DNA of 64,000 nt from an uncultured Ruminococcus sp. (lineage in GTDB: Bacteria > Bacillota > Clostridia > Oscillospirales > Acutalibacteraceae). The position numbers and the translations under genes were made by a program. The stretch lies in contig CACZYP010000024.1 in NCBI GenBank assembly GCA_902785425.1, positions 1 to 64,000 on the forward strand, given 5' to 3'. This document shows, piece by piece, positions 43,936-52,832 of the stretch (position 1 is the first letter of the stretch; each line of letters begins with the position of its first letter). Below the pieces are notes generated by a model, which saw nothing but the letters and a program-made list of their open reading frames with translations, ran no database searches and was not told where the DNA came from.

Positions 43936-44772
43936 TTATCTGACATCTCTCTTTCGGAAGATAAGACAGCCTGCAAAGCAGAAAACTGCGATAAGGCAGA
44001 CGTCGTAAACACACATATGCATAACATACTCAGGCAAGGCGATGCCTGCAAGCTCAAGCGCCTGGTTGCCCGGATTTATCATGTGAACAGCCTCGAATAC
44101 ACTGCGCTTCCCGGAATCGGGGGCAATATATCTCGGGTTCGGGTCGTCATACGCTGCGGTAACCTCACCGCTTTCGTTCGTTTCATAGCCGCTTACGGTT
44201 TCGGGCGCCTGCAAGGAAACAGCTACGAATATAGCAGCGAACACAAGCACGAGCACAAGCACGATACAAAGCGATGCGTTGACGACCTTGTTCGATATCG
44301 TCATAGTCATGAACGTGAATACTGCGGCGAATGCTGCAAGCTCCAAAACGCAGCCGAGCACCGTAGCCGCAAGAACGGACGCAGACGCTTTGCACTCGTG
44401 TATCGTGACGCCCAAAAGAAGATACGACGACACCCATAATGCAAGAATGATAACGCCTGCTATTACAGTCGTAAGGAAATTGGCGAGATACACCGACACT
44501 CTGCTGTGGCCGCAGATCAGCTTGTTGCGGATAGTGCCGTCGCTGTATTCCGTTCCGATAAGTGAAGGGCATAATACAGCAAGCGCAAACACGCCGAAGA
44601 AACCGCACGCACCGACACAGTCATCGGTATATGCAGGCATATTCAAAGCTTTCAGCTCATACGCCTGGTCGATAACGATGTATAAAGAAAACGCAAACAG
44701 AAAAATATTGCACAGCCAGAAGACCTTGCTGTGGAAAAGCCGTCTAAGATCGGCACGAAGAAGCTTACTCAT
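43936..44772 (-). CDS. ABC-2 type transporter permease (278 aa)
   Basis: About six membrane helices (e.g. FWLCNIFLFAFSLYIV near 18-35, GVIILALWVSSYLLLG near 108-125) with a large loop near 190-240, as in BcrB/NatB-like permeases. The start is ATG 44772 with GGGAGGTGC upstream; it overlaps the ATPase stop by 8 bp. With the ATPase it probably exports or detoxifies a peptide antibiotic, which is the usual role of such pairs beside two-component systems; the substrate cannot be read from the sequence. Confidence 0.85.
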   Translation of the reverse strand: MSKLLRADLRRLFHSKVFWLCNIFLFAFSLYIVIDQAYELKALNMPAYTDDCVGACGFFGVFALAVLCPSLIGTEYSDGTIRNKLICGHSRVSVYLANFLTTVIAGVIILALWVSSYLLLGVTIHECKASASVLAATVLGCVLELAAFAAVFTFMTMTISNKVVNASLCIVLVLVLVFAAIFVAVSLQAPETVSGYETNESGEVTAAYDDPNPRYIAPDSGKRSVFEAVHMINPGNQALELAGIALPEYVMHMCVYDVCLIAVFCFAGCLIFRKRDVR

Positions 44773-45694
44773 TTTTCGCACCTCCCAAAAGATTAAGATA
44801 GAAGCTTTCAAGGCTCTCGTCCTTTTCGCTCATGAAGAGTATGGAACAGCCCTCGCTCCTTGCGGCTTCAAAGATATCGGAAGCGTTCATTTCGCCGTAG
44901 AGATACGCTTCCCTGTCGGAAACTATCTCGTATTCGCTACCGATTTTTTCGAGCGCACGGGCAAAAGCTTCGATGTTGTCCACCCTGACGAGCGTGCGTT
45001 TTTTCGCAGCAGCTTCAAGCTCCTTTGCGCTCATTTCACGAACCATTCTGCCGCCGTCGATAAATCCGTAATGCGTTGCAAGCTTTGAAAGCTCGTCAAG
45101 AATATGGCTCGATATTATCACGGTGATGCCCATTTCACGGTTGAGTTTCAGTATCAGCTCACGCATTTCGATGATGCCCTGCGGATCGAGTCCGTTGACG
45201 GGTTCATCGAGTATCAGAAGATCGGGGCTGCCTGCAAGCGCAACGGCTATGCCGAGCCTCTGGCGCATTCCGAGCGAGAAATGCTTTGCTTTCTTTTTGC
45301 CCGTATTTCCAAGTCCCACAAGCTCCAGCAGCTCGTTTATGCCGCTTTCATCGGGCATTCCGAGAACGGTATACTGCATTCCGATATTCTCATATGCCGT
45401 CATATCGGAATAAATTGACGGCGACTCGACCACAGCGCCGATACGCTGCCTTGTTCTGATGACCTCTGTCTTATCGCTGCCGTTTTTGCCTATCTCGCAG
45501 CCGTACAGCTTATAGCTGCCGGACGTCGGGTGCTGCAAGCCCGTGACAACACGGATAAGCGTAGTTTTGCCTGCGCCGTTCTTCCCTACAAAGCCGTAGA
45601 TCGAGCCTTTCGGCACACGCATGTCAAGTCCGTCAAGCGCTTTGAAGTTCCTGTAATACTTACACAGCGCATTCGTTTCAAGCACATATTCCAT
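44765..45694 (-). CDS. ABC transporter ATP-binding protein, BcrA-like (309 aa)
   Basis: Walker A GKNGAGKTT (residues ~37-45), Q loop near VVESPSIY, signature FSLGMRQRLGIA, Walker B LLILDEPVNGLD, and H loop SSHILDELSKL. The ~90-residue C-terminal extension is typical of BcrA-type exporters. It heads the transporter pair; the upstream 404-bp gap to the response regulator holds repeats, and no separate promoter was found. Confidence 0.92.
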   Translation of the reverse strand: MEYVLETNALCKYYRNFKALDGLDMRVPKGSIYGFVGKNGAGKTTLIRVVTGLQHPTSGSYKLYGCEIGKNGSDKTEVIRTRQRIGAVVESPSIYSDMTAYENIGMQYTVLGMPDESGINELLELVGLGNTGKKKAKHFSLGMRQRLGIAVALAGSPDLLILDEPVNGLDPQGIIEMRELILKLNREMGITVIISSHILDELSKLATHYGFIDGGRMVREMSAKELEAAAKKRTLVRVDNIEAFARALEKIGSEYEIVSDREAYLYGEMNASDIFEAARSEGCSILFMSEKDESLESFYLNLLGGAKNE

Positions 45695-45835
45695 AATTAT
45701 ACCTCCTGTTTCTTTGGAGGAAGAAACCGATCAACCGATTTCTTCTCTCCCTTGCCTGATGTACTCATTATACAAGCCAAGCGTTAAGAAACCGGTAAAG
45801 AAAAACGTTGAGAAATCGTTGAGAAAACGCTCAAC

Positions 45836-46095
45836 GCTTTCAAATTGAAAATTGAAAATGGAAAATGGAAAATTTCGGAAGCACTTCGTGCTTGATTATA
45901 TATTTGCGTATTCAAAACTTATAGTTTATCTCTCGACAGCAAATGAAAGTATGGATTTGTGATAGCTGATACGATCCAACTCGGCGAAGCCGAGTTCCTT
46001 AATTCCACTTTCCACTTTCCACATTCCACATTAATAAAGCGGCGCAGCTGCTTCCTTTATTCTTTATTCTTTGAGCGAACGCAGTGAGCGATTCC
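45836..46095. repeat. Heptamer-tract composite repeat
   Basis: Starts with AAATTGAAAATTGAAAATGG, has hairpins AAGCACTTCGTGCTT and AACTCGGCGAAGCCGAGTT, then TTCCACTTTCCACTTTCC and a TTTATTC-period tract ending GAGCGAACGCAGTGAGCG at the response-regulator stop. It fills the 45695-46098 gap. Confidence 0.8.
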
Positions 46096-46098
46096 CGT

Positions 46099-46761
46099 TC
46101 ACTTAACAAGCTTGAACCCTATCCCCCACACCGATTCGATGTGGTCTTTGCCGGTGACTTCACGCAGCTTTGTGCGGATATGGCTTATGTGTGTTTTGAG
46201 AGAGCTTTCGGTGCAGTCGAGAGTATCGTCGGAAATGCTGTCGAGTATCACCGACTTTGCTATTACCTTGTCGGGGTTCTGTATCAGCAGTTTCAGGATA
46301 GCGTACTCGGTTTTTGTAAGTCTTACATCGCTGCCGCTTGCCGACACTGTATGAGACAAAGTGTCGAGCGTGATATCGCCGCAGCAAAAGAGCGTGTCGG
46401 GCGATACCGGGGCTTTTCGCAGCGCCACGGCAACTCTTGCGGCAAGCTCCCGTGTGTTGAACGGCTTTGTTATGTAATCCACAGCGCCGTCGGTGAGCAT
46501 GTTCACCTTATCGTCGATGCCGATCTTTGCACTTACAACGATAACGGGAATACCGCCGATCCTGCGCAGCACCTCTTCGCCGGACATGCCGGGCAGCATA
46601 AGGTCAAGCAGGATAAGGTCGGGGCGCTGCCGTTCAAGCAGCAGCACTGCCTCAGTTCCGGAGTATGCCCGAATGCAGTTATAGCCCTCACGTCCGAGCA
46701 CTTCCTGCTCAAGGTCTCCGATTTGTATATCGTCGTCTATTATCAGAATTGTTTTTTTCAT
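46099..46761 (-). CDS. OmpR-family response regulator (220 aa)
   Basis: A receiver domain with DDD near residues 9-11, phospho-acceptor in LILLDLMLPG (Asp ~52) and KPF near 100-103; the C-terminal winged helix ends VWGIGFKLVK. It probably controls the transporter operon downstream together with the histidine kinase at 43051-43935; the separation of regulator and kinase by an ABC pair is unusual but seen in resistance operons. Promoter at 46831-46860. Confidence 0.9.
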   Translation of the reverse strand: MKKTILIIDDDIQIGDLEQEVLGREGYNCIRAYSGTEAVLLLERQRPDLILLDLMLPGMSGEEVLRRIGGIPVIVVSAKIGIDDKVNMLTDGAVDYITKPFNTRELAARVAVALRKAPVSPDTLFCCGDITLDTLSHTVSASGSDVRLTKTEYAILKLLIQNPDKVIAKSVILDSISDDTLDCTESSLKTHISHIRTKLREVTGKDHIESVWGIGFKLVK

Positions 46762-46830
46762 ACTATTACTCCGTTTTTAACGGTTTACGGCAGCACCGCA
46801 CAAAAGCCGCCGAAAGCGTGTTATATTTAC

Positions 46831-46860
46831 ATTATACCACCGCAGCGATCGTTATTTCAA
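46831..46860 (-). promoter_or_regulatory. Promoter of the response regulator / transporter operon
   Basis: TTGAAA (46860-46855), an 18-bp spacer and TATAAT (46836-46831) on the minus strand, ~70 bp upstream of the ATG. Confidence 0.65.
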
Positions 46861-47018
46861 GAGCGTTTGCTGTTTTCGGATTTTTTCGGGAACAGAAGAA
46901 AAGAGTGCAGGCGCTTTCGCAGTCCGGCACATTGGCTTCGCCTCGTGCCTGTTTTATTCGTAACGCAGATTATTCTTTGTGCTGCGCACGCTTATTTTAT
47001 TGCACTATTTTTCTTTAG

Positions 47019-47140
47019 GAAGCACTGATTAAATCGAGTGCCCATATTGCGCAGTCAGATTTTGAGGCAAATTGGACGAAAAAGCCGCCGGAATACTGAC
47101 GTATTTCAAGGTTTTAGGGCGTGATTTATTCAGTGGTTCC
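47019..47140. mobile_element. GGAA[GC]CACTGA-ended MITE-like element, copy 2 (complete)
   Basis: 122 bp, from GGAAGCACTGATTAAATC to the inverted GGAACCACTGAATAAATCAC. Both flanks read TTTA, a possible 4-bp target duplication. Nearly identical to 1-93 in reverse. Non-coding. Confidence 0.75.
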
Positions 47141-47149
47141 TTTATTTCA

Positions 47150-47234
47150 ATCCTTGCTTTTGCAGGGGCTCTGCCCCTGCTCCCCGGCAGCTTTTTTGAA
47201 AAAAAGCTGCGCAAAAAACTTTTTCGATAAACTG
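47150..47234. repeat. Hairpin repeat related to one end of the 31.2 kb element
   Basis: Contains GCAGGGGC/GCCCCTGC and AGCTTTTTT/AAAAAAGCT hairpins and ends with ACTTTTTCGATAAACTG, the inverted end of the element at 31158-31382. The opposite end is missing; the 47019-47140 element lies beside it. Confidence 0.5.
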
Positions 47235-47235
47235 A

Positions 47236-47264
47236 AGAGTGCAGCCGTTTTGCAGCTGCACTCT
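47236..47264 (-). terminator. Terminator of the Cthe_2159-like gene
   Basis: A 10-bp stem, AGAGTGCAGC/GCTGCACTCT, with a 9-nt loop, ~25 bp past the stop codon; only a weak T-run follows on the minus strand. Confidence 0.65.
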
Positions 47265-47289
47265 GTTTTCAAACGCTCATACCCGGGGT

Positions 47290-50200
47290 TTACATTGTTA
47301 CAGGTTGGTTTATACTGTCATTTTCATAGCCTACGCTGTACCGCAGCACAGCCAGTGCATCGTTTGCCGTTATCACGCCGTCAAAGTCAACGTCCGCAAG
47401 TATGAGCTGTTCGGGGGTAAGCTTATCGATATCTACGCTTGCACGGAGGATGATAAGTGCGTCGTTCGCCGTGATGCTGCCGTCAAAGTCAACATCTCCG
47501 AGATTGCCGGTCACTTTCGGTGTGGGAGTGTCGGTATCGGTCTGATCGGGAGGTGTGGGAACGTCCGTGTCGCTCATATCGGGAGGTGTAGGTCTGTCAC
47601 TGTCGTCCCAATCGGGAGGTGTAGGTCTGTCACTGTCGTCCCAATCGGGAGGTGTCGGTCTGTCACTGTCGTTCCAATCGGGAGGTGTCGGGCGGTCGCT
47701 GTCGCTCATGTCGGGAGGCGTGGGGCGGTCGCTGTCGGTTGACGGTGTGTCGCCTGCTGTGTCGCTCGATTCACTGTCTGTCGATTCGGTGTCGCTGCTT
47801 TCCTCTGCCTTTTCGAGCGTTACGGTAATAGTAAGGTCGCCCGATATCTTTGTTATGCGGTATACGTTTTCGGCGCCTGTGTCGTCGGGAGTCTTGATAT
47901 TCTTGTATGTGCCTTCCGTTGCCGTTACGCTTGCTACCTTATAGCCGTCTTCGGGAGTTACCCTGAAGTTTATCTGACCCGATGTGTCTGTCGATATTTC
48001 GCCTGTCGCACTGTCACGGGCATACGCTTCCGTCTGATCTTCATTGCCCTTTGTGTAATCCTGAGTGTCATACGTTGTGATCGCCGCTTTGCCGCCCTCG
48101 ATCACGAATGTGCCTTTGAAGCCTTTTTCTGTTTCGCTGTCTGTATCGTCATTATCCGAGCCTGCCGTATCGCTTGCAGTATCGCTCGTTTCTGTGTCTG
48201 TCGATACGGTATCGCTGCTTTCCTCTGCCTTTTCAAGCGTTACCGTGATAGTAAGATCATTCGATATCTTCGTTATGCGGTATACGTTTTCGGCACCTGT
48301 GTCGTCGGGAGTCTTGATATTCTTATATGTGCCTTCCGTTGCCGTTACGCTTGCTACCTTATAGCCGTCTTCGGGAGTTACCCTGAAGTTTATCTGACCC
48401 GATGTGTCCGATGATATTTCGCCTGTCGCACTGTCACGGGCATACGCTTCCGTCTGATCTTCATTGCCCTTTGTGTAATCCTGCGTGTCATACGTTGTGA
48501 TCGCCGCTTTGCCGCCCTCGATCACGAATGTGCCCTTGAAGCCTTTTTCTGTTTCGCTGTCGGCTTGCGTATCGGTGCTTTCCTGAGCGGTGCTTTCCCA
48601 TACGGCGTACAGCGTGCAGTCACAGGGGATAATGAAGCTGTCGCCTGCATTGTAGGAGATCCCGGAACCGTCGGCGCTTGTGTTCCACTCTTTGAACGTG
48701 CCGTTTTCGTTGCTGAAACTGTTAGCCGCCACTGTGAGCGCCGAGCCTGTTTCGATGCTTTCCTTTGCGGTATCGTCAGAGCCGTTGTTTGCGCTGTAAG
48801 TAAGCGTTGAATCGGGCGTGCCGTTTATATCGCCTGCAAATGTGATGTACGATGTATTGGTCTTTGCTGTAGTCGATACTATCTCCTCGCTGCCGCCGAG
48901 CATTACGGCTACCTTTGTGCCGCTCGTTATGCCGCTTACGCTGCTGCCGATGTTATAGCTCCGGGAGCCTGCTAAGAGAGTTACCTTCGACTGATCTGCC
49001 TGCGGGATATTGGTAGAGCTGCTGCCCTGCCTGCCGCCTCTGCCGCCCATGCCCGAGCTTCCCGACCATACAGCCCATGTCTGCTTCGCAGAAGAGCTGA
49101 GTTTTTCGCCCTCCATAGGTGCAGAACCAAGTCCGAGCAGTGTGCCGCCCGTTACGTTGAAGCTTTTCTCAAGGTCAAAGGCGTTTCCGCTTTGGTCTGA
49201 GATCGCTATCGTTCTGCCGCCGTATACGTTGATCGAGCCGTTTGAGTCGAGCGCATCGTTATCGTTGCCGCCCGATGCGTCGGCGTAGATGTCGCCGCCG
49301 TAGATATTAAGCTCAAAGTTGTAAGATGACTGACCGCCGCCGAACGGATCCGTCTGACTGCTGCCCGAAAGGTCGCTGTTTGCGGCGTTTACGGCGTCGT
49401 CGCCTGCGGTGATGTCGATATCGCCGCTGTAGAAGTTCACGACTGCTCCCTCAATGCCCTCATACGACTTATTGATGTTGATGTCGAGAGCAGAGTTGTC
49501 CGCACCGAGAGCGCCGATGTTGAGCACATAGTCACAGTGTATGCCGTCATCGTCCGCATTGATATTGTATGTGCCGCTTTGAATGTTGACGCAGCTTTCA
49601 CCGTTTATGGCGTCGCCGTAGTAATCGGTGTCTTCCTGTCCGCCGGGGCCGAACTGACCCTGACCGCCGGGACGTGAGGGGTTATAGCCCGTGTCGCTGT
49701 CGGAGGAGCTTTGCGGTGTATACACATTCGTCGCATCAATATTCACAGTCACGCCGTTCATTGTAAGGTATGCAAAATACTCGCTTTCGGGGTCGTATTC
49801 GACCTCTGTTTCAAGATCGCTGTCGAGCGTTGCGCCCGACTTGATGCCGTTTTTGGCGTTAGCGTTGATATTGAGCGTACCGTCGCCGGAGATCGTGACT
49901 TTAGACGCACCCTTGAGCTTGACAACGGCATTTTCGGCTGCGTCAACCTCGCTGTCGGAATCGGTGTAGCCCTGATCTGTCCAGTAGTCCTCGCTGTTTT
50001 TCACGCTGTCGGTAAGAGTGACCTCGCCCTTGACGATAATATCGACCTGCGAATTTTTGTTGCAGGCAAGCGGAGCTGTCGTGCTGCTCGTCAGATCGAG
50101 ATCTTCAAGCGTCAGCGTAACGTTTTCAGTCGATTTCTTTACCTTGATGCTTCCGTCGGAGCATTTGCCCGTTACCTTGTAGCTGCCTGAGCTTTTGATA

Positions 50201-50382
50201 GTAAGCTCCGAGCCGTCGATAAACTTCTCATAGCCCTCTGCGGACGCCGTTATACCGCTTTCACCGAACGTGAACGTTACCTCTTCCGTCTCGTCGGCAG
50301 AAGCCGATACAGACGATGAAAGAAGCATATTTGCGCACAATGCGGCTGTACACAGTATACTTGCAAATGACCTTTTTTTCAT
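47290..50382 (-). CDS. Secreted Cthe_2159-like carbohydrate-binding protein with dockerin (1030 aa)
   Basis: The start is ATG 50382 with GAGGTGG upstream. Signal peptide 1-32. Residues ~45-490 match the Cthe_2159-type beta-helix (GTYNINADDDGIHCDYVLNI, SYEGIEGAVVNFYSGDIDIT, GGDIYADASGGNDNDALDSNG), a family with a member reported to bind cellulose and pectin. A Flg_new-type repeat lies near 560-598, then two nearly identical ~115-residue domains (GTFVIEGGKAAITTYDTQDY, ~609-721 and ~749-861) separated by Ser/Thr/Asp linkers, a (RPTPPDWDDSD)n linker, and a dockerin at ~957-1017 (GDVDFDGSITAND, ADVDFDGVITAND). Divergent from a two-component system that probably controls it. Confidence 0.88.
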   Translation of the reverse strand: MKKRSFASILCTAALCANMLLSSSVSASADETEEVTFTFGESGITASAEGYEKFIDGSELTIKSSGSYKVTGKCSDGSIKVKKSTENVTLTLEDLDLTSSTTAPLACNKNSQVDIIVKGEVTLTDSVKNSEDYWTDQGYTDSDSEVDAAENAVVKLKGASKVTISGDGTLNINANAKNGIKSGATLDSDLETEVEYDPESEYFAYLTMNGVTVNIDATNVYTPQSSSDSDTGYNPSRPGGQGQFGPGGQEDTDYYGDAINGESCVNIQSGTYNINADDDGIHCDYVLNIGALGADNSALDININKSYEGIEGAVVNFYSGDIDITAGDDAVNAANSDLSGSSQTDPFGGGQSSYNFELNIYGGDIYADASGGNDNDALDSNGSINVYGGRTIAISDQSGNAFDLEKSFNVTGGTLLGLGSAPMEGEKLSSSAKQTWAVWSGSSGMGGRGGRQGSSSTNIPQADQSKVTLLAGSRSYNIGSSVSGITSGTKVAVMLGGSEEIVSTTAKTNTSYITFAGDINGTPDSTLTYSANNGSDDTAKESIETGSALTVAANSFSNENGTFKEWNTSADGSGISYNAGDSFIIPCDCTLYAVWESTAQESTDTQADSETEKGFKGTFVIEGGKAAITTYDTQDYTKGNEDQTEAYARDSATGEISSDTSGQINFRVTPEDGYKVASVTATEGTYKNIKTPDDTGAENVYRITKISNDLTITVTLEKAEESSDTVSTDTETSDTASDTAGSDNDDTDSETEKGFKGTFVIEGGKAAITTYDTQDYTKGNEDQTEAYARDSATGEISTDTSGQINFRVTPEDGYKVASVTATEGTYKNIKTPDDTGAENVYRITKISGDLTITVTLEKAEESSDTESTDSESSDTAGDTPSTDSDRPTPPDMSDSDRPTPPDWNDSDRPTPPDWDDSDRPTPPDWDDSDRPTPPDMSDTDVPTPPDQTDTDTPTPKVTGNLGDVDFDGSITANDALIILRASVDIDKLTPEQLILADVDFDGVITANDALAVLRYSVGYENDSINQPVTM
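47761..48561 (-). repeat. 420-bp tandem coding duplication
   Basis: Segments 47761-48141 and 48181-48561 are near-identical with an exact 420-bp (140-codon) offset, duplicating the GTFVIEGGK domain and part of the linker. The high identity suggests a recent duplication or gene conversion. Confidence 0.9.
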
Positions 50383-50399
50383 AAAATCCACCTCGTTTT

Positions 50400-50490
50400 A
50401 AAATGCCGGGCAGGGTGAGAATGCAAGCCTTTTGAAAAAGGCTTGACAAAAACTTCCGTCTGAGCGTTTCATTTTCTTTTGCTGCAAAAC
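50400..50490. repeat. Dispersed spacer repeat (CTTTTGAAAAAGG family)
   Basis: GCAAGCCTTTTGAAAAAGGC followed by TTGACAAAAACTTCCG, similar to 13047-13090. It lies in the leader of the 47290-50382 gene and forms an AGCCTTTT/AAAAGGCT hairpin. Confidence 0.5.
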
Positions 50491-50551
50491 GGACAGACAC
50501 AATACGATCCTGCATTCTCTTTCCTGCACTATTCTTTCGGATCATGGTCAT

Positions 50552-50585
50552 ATTGTAGCGCCGCAAGCTTAAATAGTTCTTAAAT
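50552..50585 (-). promoter_or_regulatory. Pho-box-like direct repeat and -10 for the Cthe_2159-like gene
   Basis: Minus strand: ATTTAAG-AACT-ATTTAAG (50585-50568, 11-bp period), then 10 bp, then TACAAT (50557-50552). There is no good -35, as expected for an activator-dependent promoter. Mirrors the site at 50642-50676. Confidence 0.65.
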
Positions 50586-50641
50586 GTCAAAAGTTTATTG
50601 TGAAAATATTGTGACAAATAATAAACAAATATTTTTCACAA

Positions 50642-50676
50642 ATTTAAGTTCCATTTAAGCGGAAATATGGTATAAT
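50642..50676 (+). promoter_or_regulatory. Pho-box-like direct repeat and -10 for the two-component operon
   Basis: ATTTAAG-TTCC-ATTTAAG (50642-50659, 11-bp period), then 11 bp, then TATAAT (50671-50676). The position relative to the -10 matches OmpR/PhoB-type activation. The start ATG is at 50704. Confidence 0.7.
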
Positions 50677-50703
50677 GTAAAAAAGGAACAAGGAGGCGGG
50701 ATC

Positions 50704-51378
50704 ATGAAAATACTGATCGCAGAGGACGAAAGATCCTTATCAAACGCACTTAAAAAACTGCTCGAACAGCAAGGCAACCTTGTGGACGCAGTTTATGACG
50801 GACAAAGCGCCGTTGACTACGCCTGCGAGATGGACTATCAGGTGATCATACTTGACGTTATGATGCCCGAGCTTGACGGCTTTGAGGTGATCAGGCAGCT
50901 CAGAGGAAAAAAGATCAGCACACCCGTTCTTATGCTGACGGCACGCTCCGCAGTTCGTGACAAGATCACGGGGCTTAATTTCGGCGCAGATGATTACATG
51001 ACAAAGCCGTTTGACCCCGAAGAACTGCTCGCCCGTGTGACGGCGCTTTCAAGGCGCAGGGGCGAGGTCGTTGTAGATACGGTAACGTTCGGCGATCTGT
51101 CGCTCAACGTAAATTCGGCGGTGCTGACGTGCAGAAGCGAATCGGTGCAGCTCAGCCGCAAGGAGTTTGACGTGCTGAAAACCTTCCTCTACAACCCGAC
51201 TATGACGATCACAACGGAAAGCCTGATAAACAACGTGTGGGGCATCGACTCCGAAGCAACAGACAACAACGTTGAGGTGTACATGTCGTTTATAAGAAAA
51301 AAGCTCAAATATCTGAGGTCTGATGTATCGATCAAAAAGGTTCCACGCATCGGCTATCGTCTGGAGGTGGCAAAGTGA
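50704..51378 (+). CDS. OmpR-family response regulator (224 aa)
   Basis: A receiver domain with AEDE near residues 6-9, phospho-acceptor in VIILDVMMPELDG (Asp ~51) and KPF near 101-103, and a winged-helix DNA-binding domain ending VPRIGYRLEVAK. GGAGG lies upstream of the ATG. It overlaps the kinase gene by 4 bp (ATGA-type). Because OmpR-type regulators bind 11-bp-spaced direct repeats, the ATTTAAG pairs before this gene and before the divergent carbohydrate-binding gene are its likely targets, giving autoregulation plus control of the surface protein. Confidence 0.92.
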   Translation: MKILIAEDERSLSNALKKLLEQQGNLVDAVYDGQSAVDYACEMDYQVIILDVMMPELDGFEVIRQLRGKKISTPVLMLTARSAVRDKITGLNFGADDYMTKPFDPEELLARVTALSRRRGEVVVDTVTFGDLSLNVNSAVLTCRSESVQLSRKEFDVLKTFLYNPTMTITTESLINNVWGIDSEATDNNVEVYMSFIRKKLKYLRSDVSIKKVPRIGYRLEVAK

Positions 51379-52715
51379 TAAAAAGCTACCGCAAACGTTT
51401 TATTCTGTCAAACATGCTGCTGTCGGGCATCGTTCTGCTGGCGGTCTTTATCGTTCTGGGCGTTGTGAGCTGCAATCAGGAGTACAGGAACCTGGAAAAC
51501 ACGATGTCTCTTGTTCTGAAGCCCTGGAACAGCAACGGTCTGCTGTCTGCGAATGGACAGGGGTATTATCAGGACAAAAAGCCTGAGCCTTCACCGAAAA
51601 AAGAAACAAGCGGCGAACCGGAACGAAAAAAAGAGCCTGAACCGCATGAGCGTGAAGAGGAAAAAGGTCAGGGCGGAGAGATATCGCAGGACGATTACGA
51701 GCTTTTTACTACCGTCATATATCACAGCAGGAGCAAAGAGGTATCGATTCTTTCCGGCGAAGAGGCAGCTGAATCCGAAACGATCGAAGCGGCGGCTGCA
51801 CAAGCCGCAAAAGAGTCAAAGCGCTTCGGCAAACTTCCGGATCACGGTCTTATCTACTACAAGGAAAACACAAAGATAGAAATAAAGATAGCGCTTATAT
51901 CAACATCGTACTTAACGGCGAAGATAGCAAAAAGGCTGCTTCTGCTCACGCTCGTTTTTTTACTGTCGATGGGCGCAATATTCGCCGTGAGCGTTCGGCT
52001 TGCAAAGCTTGCCGCAAAGCCGCTTGAACAGGCGATAGAAATGGAGCGAAACTTTGTTGCCGATATTTCGCACGATCTTAAAACGCCGATCACGATAGTT
52101 CTTGCAAACAACGGCATACTGAAATCGAACAAAAACGCAAGGATCGGCGAGCAGCTTCAATGGATAGAAAGCACGGAAACAGCCGCCAAAAACATGATGG
52201 AGCTTGTAAACGAGATGCTTACGCTTTCGGAAGTGGAATCGTTCGGCAGAAAGGCGGAGCTTTACAGTGTGCCGCTGTCGTCTGTATGTGAAAAATGCAC
52301 GCTGCAGCTTGAATCGCTCGCTTACGAACAGAACATCGGGATCGTATCCGATATAGCGGAGGACATAGAAATCCTTTCAACGCACGAATACACCGAACGC
52401 ATCTGTTCGGGACTTATCGACAATGCGCTGAAATACGAACATTCCGGTGGGCGCATCGAGGTAAACGTATTCAAGGACAAAAAGAACGCCGTGCTTACGG
52501 TGCGAAACTTCGGCAGCGTTATAAGTGAAGAAGATATGCCGCACATATTCGAGCGTTTTTACAGAGCCGACAAGACGAGAGGTCAGACAAAGGGTCACGG
52601 TCTCGGTCTGCCGATCATCAAGCAGATGACGGAGCTTATCGGCGCAAAGATAGACGTAAAAAGCTCGCAGAGTGACGGAACGGTATTCACCGTAAGATTT
52701 GATATGCCGGACTAA
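51375..52715 (+). CDS. Sensor histidine kinase with charged extracytoplasmic domain (446 aa)
   Basis: Two membrane helices (~10-32 and ~185-207) bracket an extracytoplasmic domain of ~150 residues that begins with a Lys/Glu/Pro-rich low-complexity stretch (residues ~70-105). H box VADISHDLKTPITIV (His ~233), N box SGLIDNALKYEHSGG near 345, and G box TKGHGLGLPIIKQM near 410 are intact. Translationally coupled to the response regulator. The signal is unknown; given the divergent gene it may be a plant polysaccharide breakdown product or envelope state. Converges with the gene at 52833. Confidence 0.92.
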   Translation: MIKSYRKRFILSNMLLSGIVLLAVFIVLGVVSCNQEYRNLENTMSLVLKPWNSNGLLSANGQGYYQDKKPEPSPKKETSGEPERKKEPEPHEREEEKGQGGEISQDDYELFTTVIYHSRSKEVSILSGEEAAESETIEAAAAQAAKESKRFGKLPDHGLIYYKENTKIEIKIALISTSYLTAKIAKRLLLLTLVFLLSMGAIFAVSVRLAKLAAKPLEQAIEMERNFVADISHDLKTPITIVLANNGILKSNKNARIGEQLQWIESTETAAKNMMELVNEMLTLSEVESFGRKAELYSVPLSSVCEKCTLQLESLAYEQNIGIVSDIAEDIEILSTHEYTERICSGLIDNALKYEHSGGRIEVNVFKDKKNAVLTVRNFGSVISEEDMPHIFERFYRADKTRGQTKGHGLGLPIIKQMTELIGAKIDVKSSQSDGTVFTVRFDMPD

Positions 52716-52756
52716 AAAGCGCCCGCTGACTGAAAACATAAAACTTAAAACCGAAA

Positions 52757-52813
52757 AATGTCGGAATCGCTCGCTGATGATCTGTATTATAAAAGCGCAG
52801 CTTTTCCGACATT
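52757..52813. terminator. Long hairpin between convergent genes
   Basis: A 10-bp perfect stem, AATGTCGGAA/TTCCGACATT, with a 37-nt loop holding AAAAGCGCAGCTTTT. The TTATTCG-period tract that follows (52814-52850) runs into the 3' end of the gene at 52833, whose final Asn-Asn-Asn-Glu codons are repeat-derived. Confidence 0.5.
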
Positions 52814-52832
52814 ATTCTTTATTCGTTATTAT

